A DNA stretch of 64,000 nucleotides from NCBI GenBank assembly GCA_961205875.1, contig OY540814.1:23566151-23630150 (forward strand), written 5' to 3'. How positions within the stretch are numbered: the stretch's first letter is position 1; every line of letters starts with the position of its first letter. Shown in pieces: positions 37,392-49,100 of the stretch. This DNA comes from Sialis fuliginosa (taxonomy: Eukaryota; Arthropoda; Insecta; Megaloptera; Sialidae). The translations under genes were made by a program, and so were the position numbers. The notes beneath the pieces were generated by a model, which was not told the origin of the DNA, ran no database searches, and saw only the letters and a program-made list of their open reading frames with translations.

Positions 37392-37740
37392 CTTTTTAAG
37401 AAAAAATAAATAAAACCGACTTCAAAAAGCCCTAAAAATACTGAAAAAAGTATATAATAAATTTAGAGGTGTACCGGAATTACGGACGGAACTCACGTAG
37501 AATTAATATATATTAACGACACTACTATTATATTATGCTTTATACATATAGTATTTTCCTCTCTCGTGCCAAGTTACTGAGGCTACCTTGTATTTTACAT
37601 ACCTTGACACTTGCCTATATGTAGAACTGGTTATTTTATGTTCCTAGTGATTTTAGTTTATTCAAATCACCGGTGATATAGTAATAAGTACCATTTTTAG
37701 GTTTTTTTTTTGAAGTCGGTTTTATTTTTTTCTTAAAAAG
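37392..37740. mobile_element. 349-bp MITE ending in a CCGACTTC-type inverted repeat
   Basis: Left end CTTTTTAAGAAAAAATAAAT continues to AAAACCGACTTCAAAAA; the right end is its near-exact reverse complement (TTTGAAGTCGGTTTTATTTT to 37740). The arms are about 37 bp. A further TTTGAAGTCGATT fragment lies just downstream near 37833. No coding potential between the arms. Confidence 0.75.
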
Positions 37741-37955
37741 ATTTTATTTTCCCTTTTGAGTGGCGTATCTTCAAAGTCCATGGTTAGATTCTGATAAAAA
37801 AAAAATAATTGAATTGAAAAACTTTCCTTTTTTTGAAGTCGATTAAAAATAACAATTAAAATAAAATAAATAAACAATAAAATATAGAAATAACGAGGAA
37901 AATTTACAAAAACGAGTATTGGCTAAATCATCCATGATGGGAGAGAAAATAATAA

Positions 37956-38087
37956 TTAAAGCCTTGTCAAATAAGACAGCGCTGTAACGTCGCCGCCAAA
38001 ATGCGATGCTGGCTTATTAATTTCTACATGGTTTGAATTTTCAAAGTCGACATTACAACGCTGTCTTATTTGCCAAGGCTTTAATCA
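37956..38087. mobile_element. 132-bp MITE, fold-back
   Basis: ATTAAAGCCTTGTCAAATAA at the left and TTATTTGCCAAGGCTTTAAT at the right, with pairing continuing through GACAGCG/CGCTGTC to about 38 bp per arm with four mismatches. The central ~55 bp are unpaired. It is too small to code. Confidence 0.75.
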
Positions 38088-38829
38088 AAAGTTTATGGTG
38101 AAAAGTAATAAGCAACCAACATTTTATCTCTGGTGAAATAATTTATATGATTACATATTCAGATGAAAAACAGACAAGTTGTGAAATATACTGACGAAGT
38201 TTTGAATGCATTCAGTTATATTTAGTGGAACGTTCTGCGGGAATAAACGGGATCAATAATATGCTTGCGGGAGATCTCAAGTTCATCACGACCTACTTGC
38301 CTATTTGTTAAATATAGTCCGGATAGTTGTAATACGTTCTAATATTAAACATGTTGGACATATCTGTGAAGTAAACAAGTCAAAACGATCACCGATTTTA
38401 AAATAACCGCACTCATAATTTATTTTTAACTAAAAACATTTATATTTGATACTTGTGTGTTTTTAGTGGTGGGAGAGGGGGGGGGGGTGAACATTTAAAA
38501 AAATGGAAATATACCTACATTTGAAAAAAATATAGGGTATTGATTCTAATGTTTAAAAATTATAATATCTAGGGTAAAAGTTTTTTGATACATTTGTTTT
38601 TTTTTATATGTGACGTCATACTTCAGAGGTAGAGATATGACGTAATTTATTTATTTATTTAATACTCCCTCTCTCTCACATTTCTTCCATTACATGCTTG
38701 AATTGAGTTATGAGTAGAGTTTCATTCAAAATAAATTTTACAATATTATAATATATTTAAATTATAATTTAAAAAAACACTTATTGAAAAAAAATCTTTG
38801 TGGTTTGGTTGAAGAGAGGATGATTATAA

Positions 38830-38872
38830 AAATACAATGTTTTTCAAATATTATTTGAAAAACATTGTATTT
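38830..38872. repeat. Perfect 20-bp-arm palindrome
   Basis: AAATACAATGTTTTTCAAAT (38830-38849) is the exact reverse complement of 38853-38872 with only a 3-base centre. Confidence 0.85.
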
Positions 38873-38897
38873 GAAGCCAAATTTCTTTGTTCCTAAT

Positions 38898-39596
38898 AGT
38901 ATATTATACCACGAGTCAATAATGATAGCTATTATTACCGAGGATAATTTTCGAATCGAGCCGCGAAGCGGCGAGAGAGAAAAAACATTCCGAGGTAATA
39001 ATTGCCATTATTGCGAGTAGTATACTGTACTTTATCCACGACTATTTGAATTTCATAAAACACAACTGAATACAAGGAATGCAAGCTTCAACAAAACGTC
39101 ATGTAGAAATGAATATGAATAATGATAAAAAAAGGAAACACTTACACATCAACATTTCACTTTTAAAATACTGTTCACCATCGCGAAGAGGTTTTATAGT
39201 CTTTTTCACTACTTCGTACTAGTATTTTTGTAAATAATAAAAAATTACAATAAACTCGCTCTGATATCACACAGCTGTGAAAGTATATGTCAAACGTTAG
39301 TTCCGCAAACAGCCACTAGGGAAATTATCTTGTACCAATATTAGCTTCTACCGCATTTTTCGCATGTAATCACCGATACGTTTCACTCATTTTAATAGAC
39401 TTTAGAGTTTGTGTATTTTGTTTCCATAGTATTTTTAATTTGAAAAATTGTGATTGGGGTATAATGGTCATTATACCCGCTTGTGCACCAATCACAATTT
39501 CTCAAATTATTCATTATTCCCTCTGTGATTAATATATAGCATTATATAGTAAAAACTACGTATGTAATACATGTATTATATATAAGTCGTGGATAA
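38898..39596. repeat. Nested inverted repeats
   Basis: Two fold-back units abut. In 38898-39031, CAATAATGATAGCTATTATTACC pairs with GGTAATAATTGCCATTATTG. In 39031-39596 the ends TTTATCCACGACT and AGTCGTGGATAAA are exact inverted repeats. Inside the second lies a smaller hairpin, ATTGTGATTGGGGTATAATG against CATTATACCC…CCAATCACAAT (about 39446-39503). Likely decayed non-autonomous DNA transposons. Confidence 0.6.
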
Positions 39597-40836
39597 AAAA
39601 TAAAATGGAACAAAACCATTTATGTATTTTTCTTTGCGTGCATGAAAAACAATTTTAATTCACGTTTAATAAATCATCTATCTCTTTACAGTAGAGTATA
39701 ACAAATTGCATAGTCAGTGCATGCTATCAATATTATTATTTTGCAAAAACTGCATTTCTGATATAAAATTGATTAGATAACGTATCGCAATGCATACTCA
39801 TTAAAAATATAGGTACACATCAAATCGTGATTAAAAAATGTGTTATCTGTTAATTAATGTGTTTTTATAATCTGTATTTTTTAAATGAGTTGAAGTGATA
39901 GAAAAATAGTAATGTAATTTTTAATTTATACCAGAATTTTTTAAAAGGGGTATATAAAAAGAATAACTTGAAAGGTAAGTCAATATATTATTATATTAGT
40001 ATATTAGTTCTTTCAATATTAATTTTAGGTTAAAGACATGTACGTTTAATTACATATGTTATAAGTCGTTATAATTCGAAATATTTCGGGAATCCTCGTA
40101 AAATGAAAATACCTACAAATGAGTTTTTAAGAAATTTTTCTAATTTTTTATGTGTAGGTGGAGACGTGGAGACAATCTCTCTCTAGTAGATTGGCATTAA
40201 ACAATAAATTACCTGGAATTCGAATTTGAATTATTATGTATTATAATTTGCTCTCTCCCCCTAATGAAAAATTAACAGGTATGTTTGTCCCCTTTCCTAA
40301 GTAAGTAATTTAGATTTACTCATTTTGTTATTTGAATTATAAAACCAAACGAAAATGTTCGTTCTTTTTCTTCAAATTAAAAATTTTTAAATTTTATTTC
40401 AAAATAAATGAAAATCCAGTTTTCTTTGGAAACTTAAATGCACTTTTCCGAATCGCAATGTCTTGTCAAATTTTGACTCAAAATTTAAGCAGTTATGTCG
40501 TTTATCACCGCAAAAATATATACTTTTGAAGTTTCTATTATAAAAAATGTGTTTGAAAAATTGGAAATGTTTTTTATTTATTGATATATTTTTTACATAT
40601 ACTTATTTTATTTTGTGCTGTTTTAAAGACCATTTAATACATCAGTGAAAGTTTTTTTTTAAAGATAATAAGAAATAATTCTTTGAGTACTGACAGGTAC
40701 ATAGTTTTATACATTATTAATATGTACCATATTGGTTAATGAGTAAAAATAGATAATTTGTTTATTGTAGAAATTAATTAATAAAATTAAAAAACTTTAA
40801 TCTCTCCAACAGATAGTATTTTAATTAACAACTAAA

Positions 40837-43800
40837 ATGGTCCAGCTTGGCGCGCTATTCGGCATCGACCGCCGCACAGAGCTGCTGATTTTATGCGTTG
40901 TGGGCGTCGTGTTCGCGATGTTCGACGAGTCTTTACTCGACTTGAACGCGAACATCCAAAGCGTGTGGCGCGCCGAGATACCGCGCGAGGTGATGAGCGC
41001 TGTCGCTCAGCAAGCGATCAAGACGGTCCTCGTAGTCGTACTCGTGGTCAGGACATATGTGTCGTACCTGCAACTCGTCAGCTACATCGGCGTCTTTTGG
41101 CCGCTCGTGTTTGTCAGTATTTAAAAAACGTATAACCAATTACAAGAGTTGTAAGTAATATTTATGTTTACAGGAGACGCACCGTTGGTTGATCACGGCG
41201 TGGCTACTGGTCAGCGGCGTCCAACAGCTGGTGTTGACCGTGATGACGGCGGCAATGGGCACGCTGGTGTGTGCGCGCGTCGGCTCGGCGCGTCCCGCGT
41301 GCGTTCAGTTCACGATAGCGCAGTGCTGCAGGTTTGTGCCTGCCGCATACTTCTGGTATAGCATGTACAGGTTAGTCTTGTGTATATGCATTCATCATAT
41401 TATACAGTGTCTATATAAACGTCTATTGCGGTTGCAGTTACTACAGAGAGATGGGTTGCGAAACATCGTCGACCGAGAGAATCCTGTCTGCGGCGATCGC
41501 GAGTGCGTCCAGCGATGAGTTGCGCGCCAGCGAGATCGGAGATCTGCGAAAGTTCGAGACCGCGCTGCGCAGGCGGCAGGTACGCAGTATGGTCGCAAAC
41601 TCGCCTGGCTACAACGGATCGGATGAGAGCTTCGTCTCGGACGGGTCCAACGCTGACATGTCAGTATATTACACACATGATCCTGAGAGTTGTTATCTAT
41701 ATATGATATTTTGTCTTGTAGTGAGTGCGATGTGCGCTTGACGAAGAGCAGCAACGACAGTTCTCGGTGCAGCGAGTTCTTGAGCAACATACCGTCCGTC
41801 GGCTGCCCCAGATCCCTGGACACGCTGTTTACGAGCACTTCAACCAAATCGGACGAGAACTGCGTCTCTGGTAGATTATAATTCACAGTGTATGTTTTAT
41901 TTTCAGATATAATATGTATTATTATACAGGAGGAGATTCTGACGACACCGAATTAGACATAGAGGAGATGGCCAACGTTGCCGACAAGGTTAAGAGGCTA
42001 CTGAACATCTCCGAGAGTGACATCGAGGCCGCCAAGTGCGCGAGTCCCATCGACTGGACGTTCTTCAGTAGTAAATATAATTAAGCTGAAATTTCGTGGA
42101 ACTATATGTCCTGTAATGTAGTGATTGTTTCAGCGAAGAGACCGGACCTGTGTCTGCAGATCGCGACACACCGTCCACTATTGAATAGTGCTAGAGTATC
42201 GAAGGACGTCGATGCAGAACAAGATGCGACGGAACAGATGGCGAAGAGAAAGACAAAACGTGGCCTCGAGACAGTGGTGAAACACTCCAGAGACAAGACG
42301 GACAACTACGAGGCGACGAAAAGTCTGGTTAGTGTTTCCTTACTTTGTATATTTTATCCAGTAAAACATTGTATATAAACATTTTTAGGTGACAGATTTA
42401 CTTTATCTATATCGCTGACAGGGACTTTATAAACACCTATATATAAACACACATTATACTGTAAGTAGCACCTATGTATAGGTATTCGATTGCATTTGAA
42501 ATATCCTGCACAATACTTAAAGTTTTTCTGTTTAGACAGTTGAAGATTTTCACGAAAACGTTTCAAAAATCGAAGATGTGTCAAATAAAACCGCGCCTGA
42601 GCTGCAAATTAACACACTGGCCGTTAATAGCATAGATCAAGAGCATCCGGTGTCGTCGTCGTTGTCCGGGCCGAACACGAGCAGCAACCACGACAGCTAC
42701 ATGGACGCGAGCCTGTACAGCAGCTCTGACGGTGACGCAGTGCGTCAGAACGCGTCCGGTATCTCGGACTTTTCCAATATGTCCGAGTTCGTCGATACAG
42801 ATCTGAAAATAGATCCTACGCCGAAGCCGAAGAAGAAGAAAGAACCAAAAACCGAGACCGCGGAGGCGTTGAAGAAAATAGGAGAAGGTCTGCAAAATCA
42901 GAACGAGAGCAGCGAAGAAAAGTCGAACGAAAATAAAGAAGAAAGCAAGAATAATGATGGTGGAAATGAAAGCAAAACGCAAGATTGCGAAGTTTCGAAA
43001 AGTGACAAGACTCTCGTAGATGAAGAAAGTAATATGAACGTGGTCCATGTAGATTCGAATGTGTATTTCATAGTAGAGAAAGATCTTGAGTTGGGTATCG
43101 ATGCAAACAAGACAGAATCGGAAAAAGATAAGAGCAAAATCGATTTGAAGAAGTCTAAATCGTCTCAGATAAGCGTCGTCAACGTAAAATCCAATACGTA
43201 TGTGATCAAATCAAAGGCAAACACTCCGAAAACCGCGAATGCAAAAATAAGGACAAGCAGTTTCAGAAAACCGGCCGAGAGGAACAAAATCGACGGAGAA
43301 GTTGTCAAGAAAACCGGAAGCGGGAAGTCTGTAGCGAGTGCGAGTGAGGAGCAGAAAGACATGCTGAACGTCAGTTCGAATATTTACGTGTTGAAGAAGA
43401 CCAGCAAAGGGTCGCAGAATGAAAACAAACCCGTTGTTAATAAAAACATGCGTTCGAAACCTAGTATCTACGTGATGAATTGTAAGTCTAAGTTGAAAGG
43501 AATCGAAAATAAAGTAAATGTAAGCGCGAGACCGTCAAGTAATAATCACCCTATTGGGTTCAATGTACCCGCGAAACCAGAGTTGGTAATTGGATTGAAG
43601 AAAAACGTGATAAGAGCAAGGGATTATCAGTTTTCAAGTGATATAAAGAATAGGACGGAGATTGGAATCTACACAAGGAGTGTTGTTGAACCTCAGCAGA
43701 AAGAGTTGGCTAGATTGGATCTTGCAGATTTGCAGGTGAATAGAATTCTGCCGGATTCGCCTGCCGGGTCGACGTCGATGTTTAATAGGAATACGTTCAT

Positions 43801-43996
43801 CAAGAATAAAGAGGTCTCGTGTCAGGCATCGTCTATTTATAAGAAGTTCTTGGTGAATAACTACGATGAGTTGAGGAACAAGCTTGAGAAGGAGAAGAGA
43901 GGAAAGAAGGGGTTGCCGCACGGGTTTGCCGGGAAAAAGGAACTTGGTCGGGATTTTGATAATGTGTTTTCAGGGACGAAGAGGAAGAATTTATAA
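40837..43996 (+). CDS. Unrecognised multipass membrane protein with a long charged tail
   Basis: Exons 40837-41112, 41174-41370, 41438-41659, 41722-41870, 41930-42070, 42134-42327, 42536-43996 join in frame to 879 residues. The fifth exon could end at 42066 or 42070; both keep the frame. The first ~158 residues hold hydrophobic segments at about 15-29, 62-92, 98-125 and 138-157. The remainder is hydrophilic and rich in Ser, Lys, Glu and Asn, probably cytoplasmic and disordered. It contains four spaced copies of a short motif: NVVHVDSNVYFIV (from ~561), SVVNVKSNTYVIK (~606), MLNVSSNIYVLKK (~669) and SKPSIYVMN (~701). No known family was recognised. Exons 1-2 are more GC-rich than flanking DNA. 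The gene lies 5 kb downstream of another tetraspan gene on the same strand. AATAAA is at 44076-44081. Confidence 0.85.
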
Positions 43997-46149
43997 AATG
44001 AATGGAATCATATTTTTTTAAGTGACTGTGTTTTATTTTTTATTTAACGATGTGTACTTGTTTTGTATTTTGTTTAATAAATTTATATACTTATAAAATT
44101 TAATTTTTTAGGGTTGAGGAGTTTTTTTAGTGCTATTGCTATTTTGGAAATTATTAATTAATTATTAAAAAAAAGATATACTTATGTAAAATTATCAGAT
44201 AATAATTAAAAATATGTAGGGGCCAGGGGGAATTGTAAATAATTCTTGTATTTAATTGCTTATTTATACATTTTTAATTATCTGTATGATAATATTTCAG
44301 ATAGATATCTTAAAAAATGTTATACTATTGAAATAAAAAATGGTATAGATTAATATAAAATCTAACTATTATATTTTATTTATTTATTTATAAAAAAAGC
44401 ACACATTAAATACATTATTACTTATAATTAATCATTGCACACCCCATGCAAGCTATGCTTGGAAGTGTATTCTATTCTCGTTTACATTTTCTGAAAAAGA
44501 ACATTACAGTCTCCATATTGACTTAGTTTAATATCGATTGGTTTTAATTTTCTGTTATAAAAATATAAACAAAGTTCAATTTGTCGAGAAATTGAAATTT
44601 TTAAGTGATGGTAACACACTACAGGTCGTAAAACGTAATAAATCACTTTATCTATAATCAGAATAGAATCGTATTAAAACTCATTGTCAGCCAAATCGGA
44701 TAACTAGAAGTAAGGAAATTTTCAGTTCAGATCAAGATAAAATTTGGTAAGTTTCAATTTTTTTTTATCAGACATTACGTAAACCCGATGAAAAATGATT
44801 GGATATGATCGTATACAAATATAAAAGAAAAACCTATATAGCATTAATTGCATTGAACTCTTTTTTTATTATACAACATATTATGATTAATGATTAATAA
44901 TATTATCCTGACCCCCAACGGAAATGTTTTTTTAATGCTACTTCAAGAATCGTCCACACACCTGAACCTAGAACTCGTACTGGATCTATAATAAATCATA
45001 ATATATATTAATTAACAACATTGGCTTATTACTCACCTTCGTATTAACTTACTTGAATACATCTGCATTCACAATAAAGGTCCTGCTTATATACAAAATG
45101 AAATCACAATGTTAGTGAGAAGTAAGTCACAGCTAAAGCGTACATAGTATCTACAGCTATTACATACATACATACTGATACTTGGATATTGTTTTAATCT
45201 ATTTAAAAAAATAGTCCAGATGTGTATTAAGTAATATTTGAGGCCCGTATTGTTAAAATAACAAATTTACAAAAAAATACAGAAATCTTGTGACTATTAA
45301 AGAAATCCGAAACATATGTACATAATATGGAGAAAACCAATATGTAAAGCACATTTTCAAAGAACTCATTTAGGCTGTAGAGACATTTGTTTATAAAATA
45401 TTCTTTTAAAATAATTTTGAGTTTTACAAAACAGATCTGATTGAAAATTTTAATTATATTGTGAAGTACATTTCTATTGACAATTTGTTTACGTGTTTGA
45501 ATAGATTTTTTATTTTATATTGTGTTTGTTTCTAGTATTGTATATACGAACATATCCAATCATTTTTAATCGGGAATACAACTGTTATTATTATAATTTG
45601 GTGAAATAGAGTACATTTATTTATCTCAGACATATACGCCTGGTATTAATCAAATTTAATTGACTTATTTAACTAAAAAATCGACATTTAAATAATTTTG
45701 TATCGTAAATATTATTAATTGTTGGCATTTTTTTCTTTATTAGTATTTGTTGAAAATGAATATTATTTAATTAAGAAAAAATATAATTGCAGGATTAACG
45801 TAATAACATAAATGTATTATTATTTGTGAAATACTTTATTTCAATTTTTGTATTTAGAAAAATATTTTAACTTTTGTAACAGATCGATTTAAGAAAATTA
45901 TACTTACATATTTATATCAAATGAGTATGTCATGAAATAAAAAAAGAAGAAAATTAAAAATACTTGTACAATATATTGTCATTATTTTTGGAAATCTAAT
46001 CCTACTTATTTTTTCTTATTCAAACTAATTGATATTTTAATTTTTTATGCCGTATTAAATTAAAGATGCATTTAAAAAAGTTAGGTAGGTGTGCATTTTA
46101 TGGCCAGACAATGTTATTTTATTAATATTAATACGAGGGGTATGGGTAT
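43997..46149. other. Convergent spacer between the membrane-protein gene and yellow gene 1
   Basis: Genes on both sides end here. The interval holds their 3' UTRs and AT-rich sequence. A plus-strand polyadenylation signal lies at 44076 and a minus-strand one (TTTATT read on plus) at 46118-46123. No gene or delimited mobile element was seen. Confidence 0.5.
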
Positions 46150-49100
46150 TTAATAACCTAAACCGTTGATCCCTTTACCGGGGAAGGTGATGGGGCTCCC
46201 TGCGGGTCTAGTGGGTCTCGTGACGGGTTTGTAGAATCCATATCCGCCGTTGCTAGGTTTATGAGAACTGCCGGAACCCTTGCACCGGGATCCTCGGGTC
46301 AGGTCGCTGATTTTTGCAGCCTGAAAAAAGTATATAATGATTTAAAAGTAATAAAGTACCTATTGGCAACAGTCTTGGCTGCTTTAAGAGCAAGATACCT
46401 ATACTGTTTTTTGGGATTGATTAGGTACCTTTTTGTAATTATCATGAACTCATGTTACTAATAAAACAAGTACCTCTTTACAGTTATGAACACTTGCTAA
46501 TGATTACAAAATGATAAGTACTACAACACTAACGTTATACAATAAAGAATTGTAAAATTTGAAACAATTAAAAGTAGATGTTATGATAAAATAATAATTA
46601 ATAAATAGATTACACTAATAATTAGTTTAAATGTCCACCATTTTGACACTCATTGGCCGATAATCATCAAATCAAGCTGTTTTACAGTTAAGTGTCTATA
46701 GATTATGATTCAGTAATGGCAGTAATGAAACACTGGGATAGCATCCAAGCAGTGGCGAAGCGTCCATGATTTTGATTTCGTGTATTTTAGTCGGTATTTG
46801 TATGACGAGTTGAAGTTCACTGCAGGAAGTTTCACTAAAAAATTTTGAATTTTTTAATTCGTTAAAAGTATGTTTATTGTATAGAAAATGACGTGAAAAG
46901 TTGAATGCTTCAAACCGCAGGTCTGTATCTCAAACCGTTCTCGAGATATAGCCTCTCAAAGTTTTAGTTTTTTCAAATTTTTGGAGAAAAAAGGCCATAA
47001 CTTTTGAACGGGTGGTCGGAATTGATTTTAGTCGACGGATTTGGAATCAGCGTGTCAAAATCTATATAATGACATGTATAATACCTTAAAACTCGAAAAA
47101 AAATTTTTTGCGAAAAATCGAAAAAATTCAAAGGGGTATACTTTAAAAAATGTTGATTTTTGACCAAATTTTTTTTGTCGGATTTTAAAGTATTATACAT
47201 GTCATTATATAGATTTTGACACGCTGATTTCAAATCCGTCAACTAAAATCAATTCCGACCACGCGTTCAAAAGTTATGGCCTTTTTTCTCCAAAAATTTG
47301 AAAAAATTTAAACTTTGAAAGGCTATATCTCGAGAACGGTTTGAGATACAGACCTGCGGTTTGAAGCATTCAACTTTTCACGTCATTTTCTATACAATAA
47401 ACATACTTTTAACGAAATCAAAAATTCTAAATTTTTAGTGAAATTTCCTGCAGTGAACTTCAACTCGTCATACAAATATCGACTAAAATACAAGAAAATA
47501 AGACGTAGAATCATTTAGTTACTATATAAATATATAAGAATTTATTTTTTAAAAGTAAAAGCTTGAACTAAAGCTGTTTCATAACGTTTTTTTTTGTTAA
47601 TAGGAGGGAGAGGATTGACAAAATATGCGTCCCTTTTAAAAATTTCACGCCTCGCCACTGCATCCAAGACTGTTGATATTCTTAAATTGGACATACCTGA
47701 ATCCTAAAGTTGACTTCATTAGCATTCAATGTCCCCGTGTACAGTTTTTGTATCCTCATGGTCATGATCCATAGCTCTTGCGCGCCTTTGCGGTTACGGA
47801 CAACATTAACACCGCTGGCAAACTGCAAAGTGATCGGATCTTTCACGAGCTCCACCACGTTGTTACCGCCGTACTCAGTGCGTGTATCCCAGCACGCTAG
47901 TGATAGATCATGGACGAGACCGAAGAAGGCGATGCCGTCCTTGTCGATGGCCATCGCGGCTGCTTGGGATGTCCTAGTGCCAGAGTATAACTAGGGAATA
48001 AAAAATAATTAAATGATAATTTAATGAGGTTTTGGTGGGACTACCAACGACAAATACCAAAGTCATCAATATCATTTAAAATTTTGGAAATATAGGGAGG
48101 GGTGTCATATAATTGTTTATTTTTATTTTCATATCTAGGCATGTGGGGTGTCGAAATGTAAATCTCAATTAGTAGATATTTTTTTTTTAACTCTAAAATT
48201 CACTTTAACTTTTTTCGTCGTTAAATTAATACTTACATGAAACTGCCTAGAATTCGCTTGAGGATTTGATAAAAATGCAGTTTGGTTTCGAATCACCGAC
48301 GTTTCTACCCTGTTTTCAGTGTTACTGGCTAAACTGTGGAAGAACAATGTTCTGTCCGCTCCAGGTTTGTAAGGGGACAAAGCCAGTGCCAAAAGACCGT
48401 CCATTAGATCGAACTGTTCTCCTATTAAAAAAAATAAAATATTTATATATTTTTATGTAATAAAATTGTATCTAAATATATTCAAAATTAGTATGTGGGT
48501 AAATTTTCTTTAAGTAAAAAATTATTGAAAATCCAGTTTATGTTTGGTTTGCTCCATATCATAAAAAGAAAAAATATTTCAGACAAAAGTTGTTTACTTT
48601 TTCCCTTAAATTACGAATCTCCAACAAAAAATATGGATTACGATTTGAAAAAGAAAAAGTAAGTACCTACATACTTAAATATAATATATTAAAATTATAA
48701 TTAAACACATTTATAAGTATATAAGTTACAAGTTAAAAGTACTTATACCCGATATTATCAACCAATAATGCTCCTTTAAAATAGATTTGGTGTATTATAC
48801 TTACGTGATTTATAAACTTTTAGGCTCTCAATAAAAAATATACATATTAGTATGCGTTATAAAAACATAGTGCAGAAAATTAAAAATCATGTAACTACAT
48901 ATTATGCTTGTTCTGTTGATAATACGAGAGTTAGTTAAAGGGGTATTTAATTAAATTTGGTAATACTAGGCGTCATTTTTTTAAAAGTTTTTCTGACGTT
49001 TGGTAAAGTACTGAATACTGGTAGATTTAGTTATACCTGCGATATCGAAGAAACCCCATGGTGGGTACGGATAGAATAGGTTGTTTGTGATTCTCCAGGA

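Larger units (their letters stand above)
35840..40836. other. Intergenic region between the two plus-strand membrane-protein genes
   Basis: No gene recognised. It contains a CACTGAT motif cluster (36590-36790) and inverted-repeat elements at 37392-37740, 37956-38087, 38830-38872, 38898-39031 and 39031-39596, all listed separately. It probably also contains the tetraspan gene's 3' UTR and the promoter of the gene starting at 40837. Confidence 0.5.

Noticed and set aside
42102..43362. Several long minus-strand frames opposite the unknown membrane-protein gene
   Set aside because: Antisense shadows of the Lys/Glu/Ser-rich coding exons; the plus strand has consistent exon phases and the minus strand does not.
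46973..47242. 89-codon minus-strand frame
   Set aside because: It lies inside the 911-bp fold-back element, where palindromic sequence gives open frames on both strands by symmetry.
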